A DNA stretch of 11,871 nt from CAZAYB01 sp964489215 (lineage in GTDB: Bacteria; Planctomycetota; Phycisphaerae; Sedimentisphaerales; Anaerohalosphaeraceae). The translations under genes were made by a program, and so were the position numbers. Shown here one piece after another: positions 1 through 5,616 of the stretch. A model generated the notes under the pieces. That model was not told where the DNA came from. It did no database searches and saw nothing but the letters and a program-made list of their open reading frames with translations. Numbering within the stretch: the stretch's first letter is position 1; the number at the start of each line of letters is the position of its first letter. The stretch covers positions 1 to 11,871 of the forward strand of contig CAZAYB010000083.1 in assembly GCA_964489215.1 (NCBI GenBank), in the 5' to 3' direction.

Positions 1-1
1 T

Positions 2-517
2 GTCAATGGAAAGTGGTTTATATCGGATACCAGTTTTGGCCCAATGATCCATGCCAGACTTGGGATTGCTGAAGAAAACAGTGGCAAGCTCGTTACTCTT
101 ATTCGAAAGGAAGCAAGAAAAAAAGCGCAGGAACTTAATAAGGATATGATTATTGTCGATGGTTCGCCCGGCATTGGTTGTCCTGTCATCGCATCAGTAA
201 CAGGTTCTGATCTTGTTTTAATTGTTACGGAACCAACAGTCAGCGGAAAAAGCGATTTGGAAAGGGTCGCACAACTGACTGCAAACTTTGACATTAAGAC
301 TCAGGTTTGTATTAATAAGTATGATATAAACCTTGAAATGACTGATCAGATATCAAAAATGACCGAAAAGATGGGGCTTGAAGTTGTTGGAAAAATATCC
401 TACGACAATATTTTCACCGATGCCCAGATTAACGAAAAATCTGTGATTGAATCGGAGGATGGTAAAGTTAGTCAACAAATAAAGCAAATGTGGCAGAAGA
501 TAAGTAGTTTGATTTGA
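2..517 (+). CDS. MinD/ParA-type iron-sulfur ATPase, C-terminal part (5' end outside window)
   Basis: The reading frame is open from base 2 with no start of its own, so the gene begins upstream; 171 residues are visible. The opening segment (WFISDTSFGPM, then ARLGIAEENSGKLV) and the later DGSPGIGCPVIAS, VTEPTVSGKSDLER and CINKYD motifs are characteristic of the MinD/NifH-fold ATPases that carry a ferredoxin-like 4Fe-4S insert. DGSPGIGCP is the Walker B region and switch, and NKYD is the guanine/adenine-recognition type NK(x)D motif. The Walker A loop and the ferredoxin cysteines would lie in the missing N-terminal part. Members of this family are cytoplasmic and are thought to insert or transfer Fe-S or metal clusters; the exact client is unknown. 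The internal ATG at base 44 falls inside conserved sequence and is not the true start. A NifX-like gene follows 37 bases downstream, a pairing often seen in anaerobes, which supports a shared role in metal-cluster handling. Confidence 0.9.
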   Translation, partial: VNGKWFISDTSFGPMIHARLGIAEENSGKLVTLIRKEARKKAQELNKDMIIVDGSPGIGCPVIASVTGSDLVLIVTEPTVSGKSDLERVAQLTANFDIKTQVCINKYDINLEMTDQISKMTEKMGLEVVGKISYDNIFTDAQINEKSVIESEDGKVSQQIKQMWQKISSLI

Positions 518-554
518 TAATATTAATTAGGGATTACCGTAAGGGAGAAACATT

Positions 555-893
555 ATGCGTATAGCAATGGGTATTTATGATGGCATGTTATGTCAGCATT
601 TTGGACACAGCAGTGAGTTTGCAGTTATAGATGTTGACCAGTCAACTGGACAGATTAAAAACAGAGAGGATTTTACACCCCCTCCCCATGAACCGGGCGT
701 TCTGCCTAAATGGCTTAGCGGAATAGGCGTAACGGTAATAATAGCAGGGGGGATGGGCACAAGGGCACAGAGTCTTTTCAAAGACGCTCAAATAGAGGTT
801 GTCGTTGGCGCCGAGTCTAAAGAGCCTGAACAGCTTGTAGCAGAATACATAAAAGGCCAGCTTGTCCAGGGTGATAATATATGCGATCATTGA
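555..893 (+). CDS. NifX/NifB-C-type dinitrogenase cofactor-binding domain protein
   Basis: This 112-residue protein consists of a single Nitro_FeMo-Co domain. The N-terminal strand and loop MGIYDGMLCQHFGHSSEFAV (residues 5-24), the central IIAGGMGTRAQSLF (about residues 62-75) and the short tail ending in C-D-H are typical of the small stand-alone family members. These bind iron-sulfur or Fe-Mo-type clusters or act as cluster carriers. Here the protein sits behind a MinD-type Fe-S ATPase, not among nif structural genes, so a nitrogenase role is not supported; general metal-cluster trafficking or redox sensing is more likely. Start ATG 555 is preceded by an AAGGGAG ribosome-binding site at 541-547, well spaced. 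The gene is probably co-transcribed with the ATPase and followed by the hairpin at 925-976. Confidence 0.88.
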   Translation: MRIAMGIYDGMLCQHFGHSSEFAVIDVDQSTGQIKNREDFTPPPHEPGVLPKWLSGIGVTVIIAGGMGTRAQSLFKDAQIEVVVGAESKEPEQLVAEYIKGQLVQGDNICDH

Positions 894-924
894 TACGTCT
901 TTAATAAAGTTAGCGTACTGCCTT

Positions 925-976
925 AAAAAAACAGGACAGCTTTAAGATGTTACCTCAAGGTTTTTCTGTTTTTTTT
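925..976 (+). terminator. Probable intrinsic terminator of the ATPase/NifX unit
   Basis: AAAAAAACAG (925-934) is an exact inverted match to CTGTTTTTTT (966-975). The pairing continues inward: 935-936 with 964-965, one mismatch at 937/963, then 938-943 with 957-962 including G-T pairs, leaving a loop of about 13 bases (944-956). The 3' arm is itself an eight-T run (969-976), so the A-tract/T-tract hairpin could work in both directions. The stem is AU-rich, with only a few G-C pairs, which makes it weaker than a classical GC-rich terminator. Its position, 31 bases after the NifX-like gene and before a new promoter, fits the end of a transcription unit. Confidence 0.5.
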
Positions 977-988
977 GGTTCAAATAAG

Positions 989-1017
989 TTGAGTTTTGCT
1001 TTCATCGCTGATATATT
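989..1017 (+). promoter_or_regulatory. Sigma70-like promoter for the first SSS symporter gene
   Basis: TTGAGT (989-994) and TATATT (1012-1017) are separated by exactly 17 bases. They match the sigma70 consensus at 4/6 and 5/6 positions. Transcription would start near 1024, leaving a leader of about 70 bases before ATG 1096. The position just after the candidate terminator fits a new transcription unit. This is a consensus match only. Confidence 0.4.
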
Positions 1018-1085
1018 ACTCTGGTAAATTACATTGGTGGACATTTTTACCTTTGTGGCGATAAATATTAACAGCTGATATATCA
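1007..1085 (+). repeat. Direct repeat GCTGATATAT, candidate operator pair
   Basis: The 10-mer GCTGATATAT occurs at 1007-1016, overlapping the proposed -10 box, and again at 1074-1083, just before the ribosome-binding site of the symporter gene. The second copy lies within a perfect 10-base palindrome, TGATATATCA (1076-1085). The core CTGATAT also occurs at 3109-3115 in the spacer upstream of the regulator gene. AT-rich DNA produces such words by chance, so the evidence is weak. Confidence 0.25.
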
Positions 1086-1095
1086 AGGTGAATCT

Positions 1096-3045
1096 ATGCA
1101 GAACCTGAATTATGTGGACTATACAGTGATAGGGGTCTATTTTTCTGTACTTGTAGGGCTGGGGCTGTATCTCAAAAAACTCGCTTCTTCTTCCCTGGAA
1201 GACTATTTTCTGGGCGGCAGACAGCTTCCCTGGTGGGCTCTCGGTATCTCGGGAATGGCTGCATGGCTTGATGTCACTGGAACAATGATAATTACATCAT
1301 TTTTGTTTATGCTCGGACCAAGAGGACTGTTCGTAGAATTTAGAGGCGGAGCTGTTCTTCTTTTGCCAATAATGCTTTTATGGACGGGAAAATGGCACCG
1401 AAGAAGCGGATGTATAACGGGTGCTGAGTGGATGGTCTACCGTTTCGGGGAGAGATTTGGAGGCCAGTTCGCAAGGATTGTAATGTCTCTGTCTGCTTTT
1501 GCTTCGGTTATTGGAATGCTTGCTTATATGATTAAGGGGGTTGGCATATTCTTATCTATGTTCCTTCCGTTTTCACCACTTGTATGTTCAATAATACTTG
1601 TTTCTATTGCTACGTTGTATACTTTGGCAAGCGGATTTTACGGCGTAGTCGTAACAGACGTTTTTCAGTCTGGAGTTGTTTTCTGCAGTGTTATTGGTAT
1701 CTGCATTATGGCGATTGTAAAAAGTTACGGAGTTGATCTTGCCGATGTGGCACAGCAGGTTACGGGAAACTCACAATGGCTAAGTGCTGCCCCTCAGTTT
1801 AAAACCCACATGCCAAAGGGGTATGAAATGTACGAAAGCCTTTTAATGTTCTGCGGGTTTTATCTTCTGCGAAATATCTTTGGCGGTATGGGAATGGGGC
1901 ATGAGCCGACTTATTTCGGTGCAAGGAATGACAGGGAATGCGGCACTTTGTCTTTCCTCAGGGGAACAACTATAATGCTGAGATGGCCCTTTATGCTCGC
2001 ATTTGCTATATTAGGACTGTTTCTGGTAAGGGATTTTTTTGGAGATCAAAGCCAGATACTTACTGCAGCAAATCTTATACACGAACACTTCCCGGACATT
2101 AATGAAAAGAAATGGATCACTGCAATAAGCACTATTATCAATAACCCACAGCAACACTCTGAGCTGGTTATGCAGCTAAAGGCCGTTCTTGGCCAGGAAT
2201 GGGTTTCAAAACTTAATCTCGTCAGTTTTCATGGTAATATAAATCCGGAGCGAATATTACCTGCTGTTATTCTTTTTGATATACCAATGGGTTTCAGAGG
2301 TCTGATTCTAATTGCTCTTATAGCTGCAAGCATGTCAACTTTCGATACACAGGTTAATATGGCACTTGGTTTCTTCACTCGTGATGTTTATCAGCGTTAC
2401 CTGAGACCCAAAGCAAGTAACAATGAGCTTGTAAAAATGAGTTGGCTTTGCGGTGTAGTGCTCATAATTCTTGGATTTTTACTTAGTTACACTGTAAAAA
2501 ACATTAACGACATCTGGGGCTGGATTATAATGGGACTGATGGGAGGGCTTACAGTTCCGCTGTTCCTGCGTTTTTACTGGTGGCGGTTTAACGGTGAAGG
2601 TTTTGCATTAGGTATGATATTCGGCCTGGTAAGTGCTTTTATACAGCGTAGCTTTTTCCCCGATATGATTGAAGTCTGGCAGTTTGTCATGGTGCTTATT
2701 ACTGGCGGAGCCGGGAGTGTATTAGGCACCTTTATGGGCAAGGCCACTGATGATCATGTATTGGAAAATTTTTATAAAACCACAAAACCATTCGGTTTAT
2801 GGGCACCGCTTAAAAAGAAACTCTCTCCTCAGCAGAGATCGGAGTTTGAAAATGAACACTTAAATGACCTTTTAGCAGTTCCCTTTACTTATGGATGGCA
2901 GATAAGCCTCTTCTTATGGCCGATGCTCCTGCTCGTCCGTAACTGGAAGGGCTTTACAATAACTTTTACCATTTTCTGTTTCAGCCTGATTGGCATGTAC
3001 TTTTTCTGGTACAAAAAACTTCCCCCCGCTCATTCTGATAAGTAA
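1096..3045 (+). CDS. Sodium:solute symporter (SSS/SLC5 family), long form
   Basis: This 649-residue inner-membrane protein has roughly 13-15 hydrophobic segments. The family signature EDYFLGGRQLPWWALG lies at residues 35-50, where DYFLxGRxLPWW is typical of SSS Na+-coupled transporters. The segment MSTFDTQVNMALGFFTRDVY (413-432) corresponds to the TM8 region lining the Na2 sodium site in vSGLT-like transporters. The canonical serine-rich SxxNSxxT pattern is altered to STFDTQ, which may affect ion use. A hydrophilic stretch of about 75 residues (roughly 311-388) interrupts the membrane core and is longer than usual for bacterial members. Start ATG 1096 has AAGGTG at 1085-1090. The substrate cannot be read directly; the adjacent XylR-type regulator and sugar-gene operon suggest a sugar or sugar derivative. 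It differs clearly from the second SSS protein at the right edge, so the two are not a recent duplication. Confidence 0.9.
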   Translation: MQNLNYVDYTVIGVYFSVLVGLGLYLKKLASSSLEDYFLGGRQLPWWALGISGMAAWLDVTGTMIITSFLFMLGPRGLFVEFRGGAVLLLPIMLLWTGKWHRRSGCITGAEWMVYRFGERFGGQFARIVMSLSAFASVIGMLAYMIKGVGIFLSMFLPFSPLVCSIILVSIATLYTLASGFYGVVVTDVFQSGVVFCSVIGICIMAIVKSYGVDLADVAQQVTGNSQWLSAAPQFKTHMPKGYEMYESLLMFCGFYLLRNIFGGMGMGHEPTYFGARNDRECGTLSFLRGTTIMLRWPFMLAFAILGLFLVRDFFGDQSQILTAANLIHEHFPDINEKKWITAISTIINNPQQHSELVMQLKAVLGQEWVSKLNLVSFHGNINPERILPAVILFDIPMGFRGLILIALIAASMSTFDTQVNMALGFFTRDVYQRYLRPKASNNELVKMSWLCGVVLIILGFLLSYTVKNINDIWGWIIMGLMGGLTVPLFLRFYWWRFNGEGFALGMIFGLVSAFIQRSFFPDMIEVWQFVMVLITGGAGSVLGTFMGKATDDHVLENFYKTTKPFGLWAPLKKKLSPQQRSEFENEHLNDLLAVPFTYGWQISLFLWPMLLLVRNWKGFTITFTIFCFSLIGMYFFWYKKLPPAHSDK

Positions 3046-3076
3046 ACCCAATAGCCTTTAATAATCAGCCGCAATT

Positions 3077-3096
3077 CTATAGGTGCTAACCCATAG
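3077..3096 (+). promoter_or_regulatory. 20-base inverted repeat, candidate operator
   Basis: CTATAGGTGCTAACCCATAG pairs end to end with one mismatch in the eight-base arms (CTATAGGT against ACCCATAG, 7 of 8 pairs) around a four-base centre. It begins 31 bases after the stop of the symporter gene. No T run follows, so a regulator-binding site is at least as likely as a terminator. No consensus is recognised. Confidence 0.3.
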
Positions 3097-3106
3097 TTGT
3101 TAACTC

Positions 3107-3122
3107 AACTGATATGACAGTT
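3107..3122 (+). promoter_or_regulatory. Inverted repeat AACTG-N6-CAGTT, candidate operator
   Basis: The sequence AACTGATATGACAGTT has perfect five-base arms around six bases. It lies upstream of the proposed regulator promoter and contains the CTGATAT word also found twice upstream of the first symporter gene. Its size fits a dimeric regulator site, but the arms are short. Confidence 0.27.
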
Positions 3123-3153
3123 CCAGCATTTTCTAAGCCCCGGCGCTGCATTC

Positions 3154-3186
3154 TGCACGATATGGTGTAAGATTTGCACAAAATGG
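3154..3186 (+). promoter_or_regulatory. Tandem 12-mers 21 bases apart, candidate AraC/XylR-type activator site
   Basis: TGCACGATATGG (3154-3165) and TGCACAAAATGG (3175-3186) match at 10 of 12 positions. Their starts are 21 bases apart, two helical turns. Tandem direct half-sites at this spacing, with the downstream one next to the -35 box, are the classic arrangement bound by AraC-family activators. The downstream copy ends one base before the candidate -35 (TTGCTT, 3188-3193), and the gene that follows encodes a protein with an AraC-type helix-turn-helix. This makes it the best candidate for the regulator's own binding site, although binding is inferred. Confidence 0.4.
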
Positions 3187-3187
3187 C

Positions 3188-3216
3188 TTGCTTTTCTTCT
3201 TCTATTTATCCAAAAT
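3188..3216 (+). promoter_or_regulatory. Candidate promoter of the XylR-type regulator and downstream operon
   Basis: TTGCTT (3188-3193) and CAAAAT (3211-3216) are 17 bases apart, each matching four of six sigma70 consensus positions. A weak promoter of this kind would need an activator, which fits the tandem sites directly upstream. Transcription would start near 3223, about 30 bases before ATG 3254. The open stretch beginning with TTG at 3188 would then lie upstream of the transcript start. Confidence 0.3.
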
Positions 3217-3253
3217 AGGTAAAAAGATCAAATTCTTTCAGCAAAGCTCAAAT

Positions 3254-4471
3254 ATGCCAAAACTTAATAAAATTATATCGGAACGGCCGAGAGTTATACT
3301 GCTCATTGAAACCTCCCGGGAATACGGACGGGGTATTCTAAGGGGAATAGCCAAATATTCACATTTACATGGCCCCTGGGCGTTTTATTCTGAACCAGGA
3401 GGCAAAAAGTGGAATCTGCCCAGGCTTAAAGACTGGACCGCCACTGGAATAATCGCACATATAGACGATAAGGCAACTGCCGACAGGATAAGTTCAATCA
3501 ATTTACCCACCATTGTAAAGGGTATGCCTGTTTCCAATATGCCCTATATAGAGGCTGATGAAGAAGCCATAGGAAGGATTGCCGCTGAGCATTTTCTTAA
3601 TCGGGGTTTCAAAAATTTCGCGTTCTGCGGGCTCAAGAGGGCGTGGTCGCCAAAAAGAGCAAGCCAATTTCAAAGACGTATTCAAGACGCTGGATATAAA
3701 GTAAACCATTTCCCTCATCTTAATCAAAGAGGTTGGGACAGACAGTTAACGACACTGGCAGACTGGCTCGAAAGCCTGCCAAAACCATCAGCTTTGATGT
3801 CATGCAATGATGACCGTGCACGTCACGTCATAGAAGCATGTAAGCATAAAGGAATTACTGTTCCAGATGAGATTGCCGTTTTGGGCGTGGATAACGATTT
3901 GGTAGTCTGTGGCCTAAGCGACCCGCCTATATCCTCAGTACAGCTGAATCTTGAAAAAGCAGGTTATGAAGCAGCTGCCTTGCTTGATAAAATGATGAAG
4001 GGTGAAAAAAATGCAAAGAATGAAATAATAGATATAAGTCCAAGCCATGTCGTGCCTCGCCAAAGCACTGATATACTTGCGATAGAAGATGAGGAATTGG
4101 CCAAAGCCGTGCAATTTATACGCAATAATGCAACACATGCAATTCAGGTTCGGGATGTTGTGGAAGCAAGTTCATTTTCACGCAGGAACCTATACGATAA
4201 ATTCCGTCGGATACTTAATCGCTCTATAAACGAAGAAATAAGACGGGTAAGAGTTGAAAGAATCTGTGAATTGCTTTTGAATACAGATTATTCAATTTCT
4301 CAGGTCGCTATGTTAATGAATTTTCCAGACTGTAACCATATCAGCAGGTATTTCAAAAAAGAAAAAGGTGTCAGTCCGGTCGAGTTTAGAAAAAGATATA
4401 AAATCAATCATGAAAACAATTCAATTGACAAATCAGATTACTTTTTCAGGAAAGAAAAACAGATTTTATGA
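3254..4471 (+). CDS. XylR-type transcriptional regulator (LacI-like sugar-binding domain + AraC helix-turn-helix)
   Basis: The predicted 405-residue protein is close in length to E. coli XylR (392). Residues about 12-270 form a periplasmic-binding-protein-like sensor domain: VILLIETSREYGRGILRGI (14-32) at the start, CNDDRAR (184-190) and VLGVDNDLVVCGLSDPPISSV (209-229) are hallmark segments of this class. Residues about 280-383 form the AraC-type DNA-binding domain, with the second helix-turn-helix ending in HISRYFKKEKGVSPVEFRKRY (362-382). There is no LacI-type N-terminal helix-turn-helix. The sensor would bind the inducing sugar in the cytoplasm and activate the neighbouring genes. ATG 3254 was chosen because homology begins just after it; the frame also opens at TTG 3188, but those 22 extra residues look unlike the family. 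No strong ribosome-binding site precedes the ATG. The last 22 residues extend past the usual domain end, and the stop overlaps the next start (ATGA), implying translational coupling with the UroD-like gene. Confidence 0.88.
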   Translation: MPKLNKIISERPRVILLIETSREYGRGILRGIAKYSHLHGPWAFYSEPGGKKWNLPRLKDWTATGIIAHIDDKATADRISSINLPTIVKGMPVSNMPYIEADEEAIGRIAAEHFLNRGFKNFAFCGLKRAWSPKRASQFQRRIQDAGYKVNHFPHLNQRGWDRQLTTLADWLESLPKPSALMSCNDDRARHVIEACKHKGITVPDEIAVLGVDNDLVVCGLSDPPISSVQLNLEKAGYEAAALLDKMMKGEKNAKNEIIDISPSHVVPRQSTDILAIEDEELAKAVQFIRNNATHAIQVRDVVEASSFSRRNLYDKFRRILNRSINEEIRRVRVERICELLLNTDYSISQVAMLMNFPDCNHISRYFKKEKGVSPVEFRKRYKINHENNSIDKSDYFFRKEKQIL

Positions 4472-5610
4472 AAAACCCAGGAAGCTTTAATGTTGAAGTA
4501 GCAGATGTTCAGGATACACCTGTTGAGCCAATAGACCCCCGGAAATTTGATTATGCCAGGTTTGCGGATTTTGAACAAAGCAGATTTGAAACATGTCGAA
4601 AATTCTGGGACTCTAAAGAGGGAGTGCTCGTATATAGAAGATGCAAAGTCGGAAAAGTTTACCTTGATCTTTGCGGTGATATGGAAATGTCTCTGCAATT
4701 GCAGTTGGGAGCGATGCACAGAAGCCTGGAGTATGCATCGGATGTACCTGCTTTTCTTGATCCATGGTATGGAGTGGGAACTTTGGCAGGATGTTTTGGT
4801 TTTGAATATTACTGGCCGCAAAATCAGGCACCGGTGATACACGGTGACCACAAGGACCCGGATGATATACTCAAAAAAGAGATCATACCCGTCAATAAGA
4901 CCCGGATAGGCATACATACTATAAGAATGATTGAATATTTCCTTGAACAAACACAAGGCAAACTGCCTCTTTGCTGTACTGATACACAATCTTCGCTGGA
5001 TACTGCCTTTCAGTTGTTCAATACTGACAGCTTCTTTATCAATCTCATCGACTGCCCTGATATGATGAAGCGGATATTCCAGGTGTTACATGAGCTGTTG
5101 ACAGACTTTACTCGTCAGCAGATAAATATCATTGGTAATTGTCTTACATATCCAGGCCATGGATTTCCAAGCACCAGAATATGGAACGGGCTCAACATGA
5201 GTAATGATATGGCGACAATGATATCTTCAGAACAATTCAGAAAAATGGAAAGCCCATTCACTGAGAAGTTTGGTCAGGAGTTCGGCGGTGTCGCCTTTCA
5301 CAGTTGTGGTAACTGGTCTTCAAAGGCAGATATTATCGCACAGATTCCGTCTCTTGTTATGGTCGATGGGGCATTCAGTATAGAAACCGACCCGTCACCA
5401 AATCCTGCAGAACCTTTCGTCGAAGCTTTTGCAGGCACCGGAATACCCATAAGCGTAAGAGTTGTCGGGGATGAGGAAATGGTCCTGGATGTTGCACAAA
5501 AATTCTGCAAGCCGGGAGTAAAAGTCATTATAACAACATATTTCGAAGACCCCCAACGCCAGAAAAATATATACGAAATGATACACCAGTTGTGGTCAAA
5601 GGAGAAATAA
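4468..5610 (+). CDS. Uroporphyrinogen decarboxylase-like (UroD/MtaA superfamily) protein, function unknown
   Basis: The 380-residue protein has a UroD-type TIM-barrel pattern, best seen in FGGVAFHSCGNWSSKADII (272-290) and the C-terminal barrel strand KPGVKVIITTY (348-358). The HSCG motif (278-281) matches the H-x-C zinc-ligand pair of MtaA/MtbA/CmuA methyltransferases, which argues against a haem-synthesis HemE. In those enzymes a third ligand cysteine lies in a PGCG-like loop after the last strand; here the corresponding place reads ITTYFEDP, with no cysteine. The nearest, C347, is about ten residues earlier. No corrinoid-protein gene is visible nearby. It starts at ATG 4468 inside the regulator's stop and precedes the isomerase by six bases, so it is firmly part of the sugar operon. 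Possible roles are methyl transfer or removal on a methylated sugar, or an unrelated lyase activity; neither can be shown. It is probably cytoplasmic, with no signal peptide. Confidence 0.8.
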   Translation: MKNPGSFNVEVADVQDTPVEPIDPRKFDYARFADFEQSRFETCRKFWDSKEGVLVYRRCKVGKVYLDLCGDMEMSLQLQLGAMHRSLEYASDVPAFLDPWYGVGTLAGCFGFEYYWPQNQAPVIHGDHKDPDDILKKEIIPVNKTRIGIHTIRMIEYFLEQTQGKLPLCCTDTQSSLDTAFQLFNTDSFFINLIDCPDMMKRIFQVLHELLTDFTRQQINIIGNCLTYPGHGFPSTRIWNGLNMSNDMATMISSEQFRKMESPFTEKFGQEFGGVAFHSCGNWSSKADIIAQIPSLVMVDGAFSIETDPSPNPAEPFVEAFAGTGIPISVRVVGDEEMVLDVAQKFCKPGVKVIITTYFEDPQRQKNIYEMIHQLWSKEK

Positions 5611-5616
5611 GTTCCT

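Noticed and set aside
555..893. Nitrogen-fixation role for the NifX-like gene
   Set aside because: No nif structural or accessory genes are visible, and stand-alone family members beside MinD-type ATPases are common in non-fixing anaerobes.
3188..3253. TTG-initiated N-terminal extension of the XylR-type regulator
   Set aside because: The 22 extra residues are Phe/Lys-rich and unlike the family, and the TTG coincides with a candidate -35 box; ATG 3254 fits the homology.
4438..4989. Long open frame on the - strand (183 codons)
   Set aside because: It is antisense to the regulator end and UroD-like gene; its composition (Cys/Ser/His-rich, no domain motif) looks like a reading shadow.
4468..5610. 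Naming the UroD-like gene hemE
   Set aside because: The H-x-C motif and the sugar-operon context do not fit haem biosynthesis; only superfamily membership is supported.
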